Shown in pieces: positions 1 through 11,128 of a stretch of 64,000 bases of DNA. Under the pieces are notes generated by a model. The model made no database searches. It had not been told where the DNA came from and saw only the letters and a list, made by a program, of their open reading frames with translations. The number at the start of each line of letters is the position of its first letter. The stretch's first letter is position 1. The position numbers and the translations under genes are program-made. The stretch comes from Cinnamomum chago (lineage: Eukaryota > Streptophyta > Magnoliopsida > Laurales > Lauraceae). The DNA lies in assembly GCA_038049695.1 (NCBI GenBank), contig CP142460.1, forward strand, positions 35,746,001 to 35,810,000. Reading direction: 5' to 3'.

Positions 1-790
1 ATAACCATCCAAAAAGATATGACTATAAGGCATAGAGGATGGATTTTAGTTCTAGTATGGTTTCAACAAATATAACTAAGATCACAACCATACATGGAAC
101 CAATTGTCATTTGCATATAAAAAGAATAACTAAATAAGCAAAGATGCAAACAACATACATTTCCATTTCTAAGATAATGAAACCAAAAGAAAAGGAAATG
201 AGAACATGGAACATGCTTTGATGAATATAACTAATGTTGTTATAGAGCATTTCCATTCAAACAATCTTCAAATCATTTTGATAAACAAAATCCAACAATG
301 AGCATAAAAAGAATGATTTTGAAGATCAATTTTCAACATTGTATTTTAAAAGATATAACTTAAAAGAAACACATACAAGTTGATTCTTCAAAACAATGAT
401 TTTCCATATAAAAGTATAACTTAGAAATCCATGGAAAAACTTGAATTGATACAAATCATTTGTTCAAAAAATCTAACTATGACATCTACAAAAATGATTC
501 AACAACAATTGATCATGAATAAATTAGCTATGCAAGCTTTTAAAATCACAATCAATTAATCATGTAAAGAAATGCAATGCAAGACATATGTGTACAAAAA
601 GCAAATCAAACATGATGAAATTATAATCAAAAGATTTTGAAAACCATGATTTGTAACTTAGAAAGGTGCATGTAAACAAAATCAAATGATCATAAATAAA
701 CAATGCATTTTAAAAGATGTAACTATAGGGAAACAAAATGCAAATGCAACATGACCAACAAAATGATTTAACTATAAAGAATAGGTTGGT
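1..790. repeat. Non-coding AT-rich tract with a degenerate TAACT-centred periodicity
   Basis: No coding region is visible. The short motif TATAACT/GTAACTTA/TTAACTATA recurs near 25, 73, 128, 230, 357, 417, 476, 527, 656, 720 and 774. Most gaps are about 50-60 bases or about twice that, which suggests a decayed tandem array. It lies where the pol gene of the minus-strand copia-like element should follow gag, so it is probably part of that element's internal region. Periodicity was judged by eye. Confidence 0.35.
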
Positions 791-1047
791 CAAGTAGGTT
801 CAAGACCCTAAGGTTTGGCTAGGTAAATAACTTTAGGAATCCACCTAAGGTCTTGAGAGGGTTGAACTTTGAGGTCTATTTTGGAATTCTCACCAACTAA
901 AGGAGATTTGACTTGATAAATTTTCAATTTAAACTTATCACCATGATATTTAGATTTGACTAAATTTAGCTTAGATTGGTGATTAGTCTTTTGATGTTGG
1001 TGAGGTTGTTTCTATGGGGATTGATTCACTTTTCTTTTCTTCTTATA

Positions 1048-2221
1048 TTATCCCTTTACTTGACTTTTGAATTTTAAATTTAACTTTGTTACTTTATTCA
1101 AAAGTTCTTTCATGGGTTGATATAAGGGAGATAGGTTGAGAAGCTTTTTGTTCATAGATTCTTTTAAACTTGGTTTGACTTGTTTAACCTTTTTAGAATC
1201 TATCTTAGGAGACTCCATTTTGAATGATTTAACTTGTTTAGTCTTTTTGGAGTCTTTCTTGATTTTTAGTGTCTTACCCTTCATAGATTTTGATTCTACA
1301 TTTTTGAGTTCAAAGATGGGTTTAGACACATGGCTTCTTTTTCTTAGTTTGCACTCAAATGAAAAATGCCCTTCAATGCCACAATAATTACATTTGGTTT
1401 TGGGCAAAGGAGAAAGAGTGCTAGAGAAAGAGGACTCACCTTTCACAAAAGTGTTGGTGAATTTAGGGTCATATGACATATTCCTATTAAATCCAAGACC
1501 CGTCCTATCTCCTTTAGATTTACCCAATCTAAATAATTTTTCAAATTTATCTTCTCCTTGGGTAAATTTGCACTCATACTTTTGTTTATAGCTTTCAAGT
1601 TGAGTGACTTTGGTTATAAGGATTGAATTTTCATTTTTGACTTTTGAAAGTTCATTTTCAATTTCCTTATATTTGCTTAGCTCTTCAATGGCAAGTTTTA
1701 ATTCAAGTTTAAGTTCATTGATGACATTAGATCCAAGTTCTTGAGTTTTTAACTTACTTTTAATCAATTTGGATTCTAAATTGTCAATGTCTTCATTTTG
1801 CCTTTTTATTTGATCTCTTAGATTTAGATTTTCCTTATTGACATTATCATAATCCATCTTTAATTCTTTTAGTTCATCTTGAATGTTAGATAGATTATTT
1901 AAAGAGATCATGAACTTAGAGTCTAGACATTGTATTACTTCTTCTCTCTCTAAGCTCATCTTTTGAAGAGACTAATTCTTTGTTTAGTCTTTTAGATTCT
2001 TCTCTTAACTTTTTGTTTCTCTTTTCAGTCTTTAAGGATAATTCATATAATTCCTCAAAGGCTTGTTGAAGATCTTCTTCATTTTCTTTAATTTCTTCTT
2101 CTTTTAATTCACATTGAGATTCTTTTAATTGAATGTTTGAATCTCCAATAGATGGAAGAAGGAGGGGTCTAGAAGAATCTACAAGATCTAGCATAGTGAA
2201 GTCCATCTTAATGATTTTCAT
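1048..2221 (-). pseudogene. gag: Copia-type gag with zinc knuckle, frameshifted
   Basis: Capsid/nucleocapsid-like protein, expected to package element RNA in cytoplasmic particles. An N-terminal piece (2221-1916, about 101 aa, acidic, starting MKIIKMDFTMLDL) overlaps a second frame (1959-1048, 303 aa), so one frameshift near 1916-1959 separates them. Both halves are rich in E/K/L heptads and look like a long coiled coil. The second half has a CX2CX4HX4C knuckle (CNYCGIEGHFSFEC) preceded by the LGFN-type stretch usual in Tnt1/SIRE-like gag. Its lysine-rich tail ends at a stop at 1048. Beyond the stop a decayed WIPK-like stretch hints that the original reading frame ran on towards pol. Not functional as one protein. 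Confidence 0.65.
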
Positions 2222-2308
2222 GCAAACACAAATCTAGGGTTTTTGACTCTAGGTTTTTACACCTAATCAAGAGTTCCAAACACTTGATCCTATAAGATAG
2301 AGCACGAG

Positions 2309-2320
2309 TCTCTGATATCA
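2309..2320 (-). other. Primer-binding site (tRNA-iMet type) of the copia-like element
   Basis: The minus strand reads TGATATCAGAGA, one or two changes from the usual plant iMet primer site TGGTATCAGAGC, two bases inside the LTR end at 2323. It fixes the LTR boundary and the element's minus orientation. Confidence 0.65.
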
Positions 2321-2582
2321 ATTGAAAGTCCTTGGGATCCTAACCCTAGAGGGGGGGGGGGGGTGAATAGGGTGAGCTACAATTATGACCAATTTAGACC
2401 AATTTTAACTTCTTAACATAAACTAGTCACATGTGATGATAAACAATCAAAATGCGGAAGCTAATAAAACAATCACCACAAAAGCAAGCATCACAACACA
2501 AAGGTTTATAGTGGTTCGGCCTCAATGCCTACGTCCACTACCGGCTTGTGATCTAATCACCCCACCGGATTTCCACTATTTA

Positions 2583-2765
2583 TGCTTTTTACTAGGCTAA
2601 GCAATAACCCTTACAATGTTGTTTTTCTAGGCTAAACAACAACCTCTCAATGTGCTTTTCTAGGCTAAGCAATAACCTTTACAAAATGCTTTTCTTAGGC
2701 TAAGCAATAACCTTACAATATGCTTTTCTTAGGCTAAGCAATAACCTTTACAAATCAAGATTTCT
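2583..2765 (-). repeat. About 37-bp tandem array in the copia LTR
   Basis: About five units of the form TGCTTTTCTAGGCTAAGCAA followed by TAACCTTTACAA. The equivalent array in LTR H is on the plus strand at 51159-51300 with about four units. It lies downstream of the promoter, so it is probably transcribed in the R/U5 part. Confidence 0.75.
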
Positions 2766-3380
2766 CTAAGAAGGTGTCTTTACAAAAGATCACTCTAAGA
2801 GATACAATTTAAGCACAATGGAATTTCCTCTAAATAGGCTAATGTGAAAGTGAAATTCCAATTACAATCATACACTAAAACAAGTTAAAGTGTGTGCACA
2901 AGTGTATGAATGCTTTTCTTCAATCAAATTCAACAATGAAGCTCTTAAATGAATGCATGATGCATTTTAAAATCAAAGCTTATAAAATGATGATTGAAGA
3001 GAAAACTAATCACATAAAAGATTCAAACAACTTTGAAGAAATGAAACAAACAAGTTATATGAATGTTAAAGTCTAAGAACACATGTGATTAGAATAAGAG
3101 AGTTTGCAAACCAAACTAATTTACCAAAGATGATTTGAGTTTGCTAAACATCTCTTTACAAACTAGAAATCATGCATAAAAGAGAATACAAAGATTTAAA
3201 CATGCATAGATTCTAATTTTAATGGAAATTAAAATACAAGTAAAGTGTACCTTTTTAAAACTCAAGTATTTGATTTCCAAATAGCCCTCTAGCCTTTCCA
3301 ACTTCTTCCCCTTTCCTTGGCTCCAAACTGGTCTCAAAAGTTCATGTATCAAGCCTTGAAAAAGGTTGGAAATGAATGGA

Positions 3381-3389
3381 CTTTATAGC
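3381..3389 (-). promoter_or_regulatory. Candidate TATA box of the copia LTR
   Basis: The minus strand reads GCTATAAAG. It lies 28 bases or more downstream of the palindrome cluster. In the homologous LTR H the matching site reads GATATAAAAGG near 50355. Confidence 0.45.
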
Positions 3390-3416
3390 AAAAAAGTGCC
3401 CGACGGCTAGTCCTCG

Positions 3417-3551
3417 GTCGACCTGCAAAGAGGCCTCGGTCGACCGGGAAAGCACAACGGTCATATATCTGACCGTTGGAAGGCTCTGCTCAAAACTGCC
3501 TTTAAAAGCTGCAGTGTTCCCGGTCAACCGGCAAGCCTGGCCCGGTCGACC
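3417..3551. repeat. GGTCGACC palindrome cluster and 8-bp-stem hairpin in the copia LTR
   Basis: GGTCGACC occurs at 3417-3424, 3438-3445 and 3544-3551, with a one-base variant GGTCAACC at 3532-3539. Between them AACGGTCA (3456-3463) and TGACCGTT (3470-3477) form a perfect 8-bp stem with a 6-base loop. All of this is just upstream of the candidate TATA box. Confidence 0.8.
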
Positions 3552-4071
3552 GGCGACACTGCCGGGCCACCCCCCTTTTGACAAAAATTCTAATTTTTGC
3601 ACATTCAAAGGTATTTCTTTGGGAGGATTTTTGGGCCACTAAACCAAGCTAGAAAACATGTTTTAAATCAAATGAAGATGTTTAAAAAACATGAAACACA
3701 CAAAGCCTAAATAGATTCGAAACTTTAAATCCAAAGGCTAGCTTGATTTCTAAAAACTCTTTTCATATGAAAATGCATACAAAGATGATTCTAAAAGTGA
3801 TGAATGCATGCAAGGCACAAACCTAAATTCTCAAAATGATTTCTCAAAAGTAATGCACCAAGAAATAGGTTTTCAAAAGAGTTTGAATTCTAAAATCAAT
3901 GCATCCAAGTTTAGAAACAAAACATGCATAAAACAAGATTTCTACAAGTCTAAAACCAATGCATGTAAAAATCAAGATTTCAAGGTTTTCTAAAACAATG
4001 CAAGAGTGTAAATTCAAATGATGTGAATATGTTAATGCATCCATCAAATTGCAAATACAAAATCCCTAACA

Positions 4072-5963
4072 ATCCAAGCTTAGTGATGCCGACTCATAGG
4101 TCAATTAACAAATCAAGACATGAACAAGTAAATCAAGTGCAAGTAAATAAATGGACGGGACAAGAACGCTCAAAGACATACTTTCATTTCCTGTCGGGCA
4201 ATGCATTTCGGGACAAGTAAATGTTACTAGTGTAACTATCATGCTTTCGGGAAAACAAGTCGCGTAATGCAAATCTTGGAAATGAGGTGAAATAATGAAC
4301 TATTACAATTTCAGTAAAATATTGGTTTCAAGATTTATTTAAGGTGAATAGGGGTCCCGTTTTTCGATTATAATAATGACTTGGTACTCCTTGAGTTTGA
4401 AGACATTCCGGGCTACTTATGCACTTTACGATTTTCAAAACTTTAAACGAGCTTATGGATAATACTAGATGCCATGATAGAGAAATCCAACTATAAACAG
4501 TCCATCCTAAGTATGGTGTTAGTCCCGAAGCATCGAACAATCTACTCAGTCACTGAAAGGGATAGGGTTCGTGATAACCAAGGAAATAAACCATGCGTAT
4601 AGATATAAGAAGGATATCGCGTTGTCCCATCCCGTTCAAGATTGAAATGGATTGGACTTCGACGCAACCGACCCAACCGTGAGGAGTGTCGGCTCAAGAC
4701 ATCCTCACATATAGTCCAATGAGTCCAAATAGGGTAGCCAAGGTCCCACCTAAATCCACCTTAAAACAGGTTGAAAATTCATTCCAGCAGAAATTTCCCA
4801 GTTGGCCAGGTCGACCTGGCCCAGGCCCGGTCGACCTGGTCCCTGTGTACCCGGTCGACCGGCCATGGGTCAGGTCGACCGGGAGTTGTAAATTAAATGG
4901 GGCTGTGTTTTTTTCGTCAGTGTGTCCAGGGGCCAGGTCGACCGGGCACACTGCGGAACAGAACCCAGGTTCTGTTCTGCAGTGGCCTTGGTCCTCCTTT
5001 TTCTTCCCTCCTTCCAACACATAAACAACCACACAATTCTAGAGACAAGAAGACTTTAAACTCATGTTTCCAAGACATTAAATGACGCTAGCAAGTTGCA
5101 TTAAGAGCATTTATTTCAACAATGTAAATCAATAAAAGCATGAGAAATCCATTAATGTTTCACCAAACCATTTAAAACTCAAAACACCTAATCATTCACT
5201 TGCCTCAAGTCCAAGCTAGCAGTACCAAGCTTCTAATCACCTCTTAAGCTCAATTCCATGCTACAATAAAAAACCCCCAAAAACAAACCCTAAAATGGGT
5301 CAAACAAAGATTGAAAAGGATAGAACTTTCAATAATACAAATGAAGCTTCTCAAGGGCTAGAGGAATACTAATCTAGGAGATGGAGAAGATTACTTACTT
5401 GGATGACCTTCAAATGAGAAGAGCTAGCTCAAAGGAAGTCTCAAAGTTGATGGATTCCTCTACAAAAGGTATCAAAAGGAAGCTTGCAAGATGAGGAAGA
5501 GGATGGTGATCTCCATTTCGATGTTGGTGCAAGATTAGTGTGGATTGGAGATGGAGAGAGCAAGAAGAAGAAGAAGAAGTTGCAAGAAATCCCTAGGTTC
5601 AGTTGTTGTGCTAGAACAATGGAGAATGAAATGAAAAGGGAGAGTGGGTTACCCTTTGTTAACAAATGGAGTTGGGTCCCACAACTTAGGAAGCTTGTTT
5701 GACTGAAATCATCTCTTTCGAGATCTTTGATGAATTCGACGAAGAAGGAAGAATTGATCGTCGAAATATCTAGTTTCCAAAAAGTATATGTTTCGTGGGT
5801 TTCGGCGATATCATTTTTTGGGTACAGGTTTAATGTGAGAAGACTGTTTTGCCCTCAAGGCTAGTAAATCGGGTTTCGGGGCCTCGAATGGACACAGGAT
5901 CAACATGAAAGTTGTAGGGATCACTAAAATAATTGAAACGGGATGAGAACGCGATTCCCAAAG
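4072..5963 (-). repeat. 3' LTR of A, left piece
   Basis: Nearly identical to 32415-34279 of the 5' LTR, including the GGTCGACC cluster. It ends at CAAAG (5959-5963), where element C begins. The LTR resumes at 17977 with GAAAGATTTCG, matching the uninterrupted CCCAAAGATTTCG at 34277. Confidence 0.85.
4806..4974. repeat. GGTCGACC palindrome cluster in LTR A (3' copy)
   Basis: GGTCGACC at 4809, 4829, 4853, 4873 and 4936, spaced 20, 24, 20 and 63. Some are extended palindromes: CCAGGTCGACCTGG at 4806-4819 and CCGGTCGACCGG at 4851-4862. Directly after it CAGAACC (4959-4965) and GGTTCTG (4968-4974) form a second inverted repeat. Confidence 0.9.
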
Positions 5964-7103
5964 TGTAAGGTCCGCGACCTTACTGGGTCAGTTGGGCCCA
6001 ATAGCAGGCCCGTTGACCGGTTTATTTTATTATCATTATAATTATTTGTATTTTAGATATTTAAGTGGGTTTAGTCTTTGAGTGAGTTTCTTTTAGTGTT
6101 AGGATAGTGTCTGCGAAGTTTCGTTTGATTTCGAGTTCGTTTGATCCTAGCAGGGGGGTAGTTTGCAAATTAGGGAAAATTGAATGTTTTTCTGAAAAAA
6201 TTCCTATCACCGTGATTTTAGGTTCGTTCGAAAGGTCTCGTCGCGCTGATCATTTTTGTCTTCTGGCTCGTCGCGATCCGACGATCAGAAACCCTTCAAA
6301 TGGTTCATTCTTTCACCGGACCCACTTAAGGGCAAAGTAGTCTTTTTCCCTTCCCTCTCTTCTTAATCTGGGATTAGCCCTAATCTCTTATTCTTCTCTG
6401 CAACGAACAAGAGCTACAACAGCCTTTTCTTCTTCCTCTTCTCTTTTCAAGCCCAGAACTCTACCCGGGAGAGATCACCTCCGCGATCGGAACCGCTTAT
6501 CTTCTTCCTCTCGATCTTCTCCCTCTCTTGATCCTGGTTTGGGTAAGTTTTACTCACTTTCATCTTTTCAATCGATTCTCTTTGGTTTAGATTTAGGCTT
6601 GATCTTAATCTTTTTCTTTCTTTTCTTCTCCGTTGCGTTCTAGATTGTGTTTGATCGGATTAGATTGTGGGTTTTGCGAAAGAGAGCTTCTCCTCAAGCT
6701 TTTTCCAATTTCTAATCATCTTCTTGGTTGAGGCAAGTAGATTGCAATTTATAATTAAGCATGGTGTTTGCTTCTTCATTGATTGTACTGATTTTCTTGT
6801 TAGATTTCCCTAATACCAAGCCTGGTTATGATAGTGATTTTGGATTAGGTTAGATTTCTGGTATGGATTAGATTAATTATTAAATTGGTACCCTTTTTGA
6901 TGTTTCTAATTTGTGAGAATAGATTTTTGGGAGAGCAGGAGGCTCAATTTCGTGCAGGGTACAATGTTTGTGCAGGCCAGTTGAACAAACAGGGTAAATT
7001 TGGACGTCTGCGGAGAGTTTTTGCCTCCGGGCGTCTGGACGCAAGGCCCCTGGCGTCCGGATGCCAGGAGACAAAACCTCAGGGCGACCTTACTGGTTCC
7101 GGG
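5964..7103 (+). repeat. 5' LTR of C, left piece
   Basis: Starts TGTAAGGTCCGCGACCTTA, which holds an inverted repeat (TAAGGTC, CGC, GACCTTA). Near its right end it carries GGCGTC...GACGCC palindromes (7029-7042 and 7049-7068). It stops where D1 begins. This part has no counterpart in the 3' LTR, which lost it to the deletion. Confidence 0.8.
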
Positions 7104-7689
7104 TGTCACGCCCCCGAACCGAAACCTCAGGGGCGGGAGATGGGATTAAGGCATAAATATATTTTTCTTCTCCCAAGATCCGCGTGTGTGAAGACAACAC
7201 ATTCTGAATACTTTGCGGAAGCATTTGTGGCGTTGCGACCCGAAGTCCGTGGCCATCGGATTCCGCGTCGCACTCAACCTTTAGCATATCGCTATTATAT
7301 CAGGAGTCATATCAGACTGGAGTAACCAACACAATAAATTACAGAGCTGACAGTAACAGGATATTACATTCCCAAATATGTTCAAGTTACAATTATCAAT
7401 GTACATTAATTAAGAACCCCAAGAAAAGGCTAATAAAAGCCATACAACAAGAAGCTATAACTACTACCCAAATGTTACGTAGCTCCGATGTCAAGCTCAA
7501 TGTCTACATGACATAGCCGACAAACCAACCTGCAAGGCATGGCTCCACAGCCAACAAAAACACTCAACTCGGGGCGAAGAAATCTGAACCTGAGTACCAA
7601 AAGTAGTGGGTCAGACACGACGGTCTGGCAGGTGGATGAAAAGAACACAATATAGCGAATAATAATACAAATGATAAATCATGCTATTT

Positions 7690-8240
7690 GCTCAAAATGC
7701 TGCATATAATTAAACGGGTGAAAACTCAGGAATCTCGGATAAAACATGTATTCTTTTCAAACATGGTTAAAACAGGAAGATCTAATAAAGCATATGTTCA
7801 TTTACATCATCTATAAAAGCATAGATAATTGACAATCGGGTGTTCGTGGAAAACATGTATGAATATGGAAGTTTGGCAAAACCACGTTCATTTACACATA
7901 TTTCAAAGCATGGATCTTCAACAGATCGGGCATTCCTTTAAAACAGGTATAACATAGGGATCTGGCAAAACGCGTGTCATTTAAAACATATTCTTAAGCA
8001 TGGATGTTAAATAGCTTGGGTAATCATTTGAAACAGGTATAAACATGGAAACCTGACAAAACACGTGTCATTTAAAACATATTTCAAAACAGGGATATTT
8101 AACAAATCGGGTATTCATTTAAAACATGTGTAATCATATAACTCTAGCAAAACCATCGATCGTTAGAACCATATTTAAAAGCACGGGTATTCACCCAACC
8201 GGCATTCATGTAAAACATGTACGTGTGCAAAGGACATAAA
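7690..8240 (-). repeat. About 92-bp degenerate tandem array inside D1
   Basis: About six units built on TTTAAAACATGTATAAACAT, GATCTGGCAAAAC and GTTCATTTAAAACATAT. The same array is present in D2 (about 39190-39840, opposite strand) and D3 (about 54640-54910) with different unit counts. Unit length was counted by eye on D2. Confidence 0.75.
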
Positions 8241-9619
8241 ACAATATAATAGTGACTGAATTTACAATAGAGAGCATTAACACTTATCTAAATAACAACT
8301 TTCATAAAAGCAATGAATCATTTATCTGAAAACAAGTAAGCAATATAAACCATGTCGGGTGTCCAAGGAATCGGGAACTGGCAAGATGGCAATCACAAGA
8401 AGCTAAGTCCTCTATCACCGAAGTGACAAGAGCGGGACGTTGGTCTCAGTCACACAAGGTGAAGAGACTCAACGTAAATCATATATACAATAATAAATAT
8501 ACGGGAACGGGACCACGGTAGCGAACCGGGTATCGGGACGGGACCACGGTAATAACCGGGTATCGGGATCCAAACTGCAGCTGGCGGGACGGGAGAGGGA
8601 TTTCCAAGTCGGTGGATCAAACCGACAAGGTATCCAAGCTTAGTGATGCCGACTCATAGGTCAAAACCAATCGAGACATATGCAAGTAAATCAAGTACAG
8701 TAAATAAACGGGTAAAACGGAGGTGCTCAAGGGCACACTGTCACTTCATATCGGGCAATACATTTCAGGACAAATAACTGTTACTAGTGTAACTTCAATG
8801 TTTTCGGGGAAACAAGTAAATCAAGTACAATAAATAAACGGGTAAAACGGGGGTGCTCAAGGGCACACTGTCATATCATGTGATGCAATGCACTTCGGGA
8901 CAAATGACTGTTACTAGAGTAACTCCAATGCTTTCGGGAAAACAAGTCATATAATGCAAATCTCGGGAAAAGAGGTGAAACAATGAACTATAACAATTTC
9001 GGGTAAAAATATCGGTTTCAAGATCTATTTAAGTGAATAGGGGTCCCGTATGTCGATTATAACAATTACTTGGTACTCCTTGAGTTTGAAGACATTCTGG
9101 GCTCCTTATGCACTTTTACTACTTTCAAAATCTTAACATGAGCTTATGGGTAGTACTAGGTGTTACAATAGCAAGAATCAAGATTATACACGGTCCATCC
9201 TAGGCATGACATTAATCCGGAACATCGAGCAACCGATTCAATCATCGAAAGGAATAGAATTAGCGATAACAAGGAAATAGACTTGTGTTTAGATATAACG
9301 AAGATATCGCGTCGTTCCATCCCGTTCAAGATTGAAATGGATTAACTTTGATGTCACCGAACCCACCGGGAGGAGTGTCGGCTCAAGACATCCTCACTCA
9401 TAGGCCAAACGGTCCAAAAAGGGTAAGGGTCCCACCTAAAACCAAGGATTAGTGTCTAAATCAACACCATTCTTTTCTTTTAGTTCCCTAGTCTTAGAGA
9501 CCTTAGATTAGGGTACAATTGGTCTTAACACTAAGGTATATACCTCTAGGACTCATAGAAGGCCCAAAGGTTTCCAAAAAAACACAATATCAAATTTAAC
9601 TGGACTCAAACTGAGTCCT

Positions 9620-9756
9620 CCGATCGATCAGCCGAAGGGCCGATCGATCGGTCGAAATTTCTGTACCAGAATGTACAGGGTCTGATCGATCGGCCCAAAA
9701 AGGCTTACAGTTACTGACAGTCCGATCAATCGGCCTGTAGGTCCGATCGATCGGAC
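9620..9756. repeat. CCGATCGATCGG palindrome cluster in D1
   Basis: CGATCGATC-type palindromes at 9621, 9640-9651, 9684 and 9742-9755 (TCCGATCGATCGGA). A mutated copy at 9722-9732 (CCGATCAATCGG) differs by one transition. They lie about 1.37-1.51 kb from the start of the LTR (its 11128 end). Confidence 0.85.
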
Positions 9757-11128
9757 CTGGGTACAGCAGGTCCGGGAAAGCTGATTTTTCTTCCTCTTTG
9801 TTTCCTTTCCTTCCAACATATAATCAATCACAAAGAACCATAAACAAGATGGTTTAAATACATGTTTCCAAGACAATATCATGAGCTAAAGAGCTCCTCA
9901 TTTCAATTTCCTCTCTTTCCATTCTTTCCATTCACAATTAATCACAAGGTGGAGAAAACTCATTCATGTGAAATCATTTGAAACCTTGACAATATGATGC
10001 ATAAATTTCCAAGAGATTAACAAGGGAGAAATAACTCATCAATAAGCACATCTTGAAATCAATATTAATCATATTAAAGACAACTATTAAAATCACCAAA
10101 ACCATTAATGAATCAAGATTTTTATCACAAAACATGTTAATAATCAAAACAATCCATTCATCCACTTGCCTTTGACTCTAATCAAGCAAACCAAGCTCCT
10201 AAACACCTCTCAAGCTCAAGATCCACAACCTCTACAAAAACCCCCAAAACAAACCCTAAAATGGGTTAAACAATGAAATGACAATGAAACCTTTCAATAA
10301 TCAAGGTGGAGCTTCTCTAAGGCTAGAAGATTACAAATCTAGAAGATGGGAAGAATCACTTACTTGCAAGGTCCTCTAATGGACAAGGTAAGCTCAAAGG
10401 AAGTCTTGTGATGGAGGGTTCTCTTCACAAATGGTATCAATGGAAAGCTTGCAAGATGAGGAAGAAGAAGGTGGTCTCCATTTCTTGATTGATGAACTAT
10501 TGGTGTGGCTTGGAGATGAAGAAGCAAGAAGAAGAAGAAGTTGCACAAGGGAAAACCCTAGGTTCAGCTGGAACAATGGTGAAGAATGAGCAATGAAGGA
10601 GATGGGTTCCTCTTATAAACAAGTGGGGTTTCGGCCCCACAACTTAAGGGACTTGGGTGGCTGAAATCATCTAATTCGGGACCTCGGATGGATTCGACGA
10701 AGAAGGAAGAAATGATCGTCGAAATATCTAGTTTCCAAAAAGTGTATGTTTCACGGATTTCGAGAATATCAAGTTTTGGGTACAGATTTGGTGTGCAATG
10801 ACTGTTTTGCCCTCAAGGCCAAGAAATCGGTTTTCGGGTTCTCAAATCGATATGGGATCAACATGAAAGTTGTAGGATTCCTCAAGATGAATGCAATGGG
10901 CCAAAAACACAATACGAAGCAAATCGGGAAAATCTCACAAGTAAATGCAAAGCCGAAAAGGGAACCCCCAAAGGGCCCCACAAGCTACCAAAGCACTCAA
11001 AAGCCCAAAACTAGAAGAAAACCCATTCTAGCTCACAAACTCAACCCAACAAATACTAATCCCACTAAAAGAACAAATCCACAAATAAAACAACACTAAT
11101 CCAAGAGATTAGGGGTCGGGTTCTCACA

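Larger units (their letters stand above)
1..4071 (-). mobile_element. Ty1/copia-like LTR retrotransposon, 5' part (LTR, PBS, gag); rest lies left of the window
   Basis: Read on the minus strand the order is LTR (4071 to 2323), primer site (2320-2309), then gag (2221-1048). The LTR has TG/CA ends. The same LTR family occurs on the plus strand at 49827. The element interrupts chromovirus LTR A: intact copies read ATCCAAGCTTAGTGATGCC straight through (for example 32415), and here that sequence starts exactly at 4072. No protease, integrase or RT follows gag in the visible part, although pol normally comes next in copia elements. It may be a pol-deleted or non-autonomous member. The second LTR is outside the window. 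Confidence 0.7.
2323..4071 (-). repeat. 5' LTR of the copia-like element (1749 bp)
   Basis: On the plus strand it starts TGAAAGTCC and ends CCTAACA, so read on the minus strand it starts TGTTAGG. Homologous to LTR H at 49827, which starts TGTTAGGAATTTTG. It contains a run of 13 G at 2351-2363, a tandem array at 2583-2765, and a palindrome cluster upstream of a TATA box at 3381-3389. Confidence 0.75.
7104..11128 (-). mobile_element. Solo LTR D1 (about 4.0 kb)
   Basis: Plus-strand ends are TGTCACGCCCCCG and GGGTTCTCACA. Orientation is inferred from related LTRs, which end in GTGACA at the PBS side. Flanks CCGGG (7099-7103) and CTGGG (11129-11133) are a TSD differing by a C/T at a CpG. There is no internal domain or coding region, so I read it as a solo LTR left by LTR-LTR recombination. 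D2 (36412-40461) is the same family in the opposite orientation and the same length within 25 bases. D3 (from 53999) is a third copy. Confidence 0.85.

Noticed and set aside
4686..5032. Overlapping open frames on both strands around the GGTCGACC cluster (also 33012-33352)
   Set aside because: They come from the palindromic, GC-rich words, which read open on both strands. They lie in LTRs and have no start or domain evidence.
9615..9760. CRISPR-like regularly spaced palindromes
   Set aside because: Words are 8-16 bp with irregular short spacers, in a eukaryotic LTR, with no cas genes.
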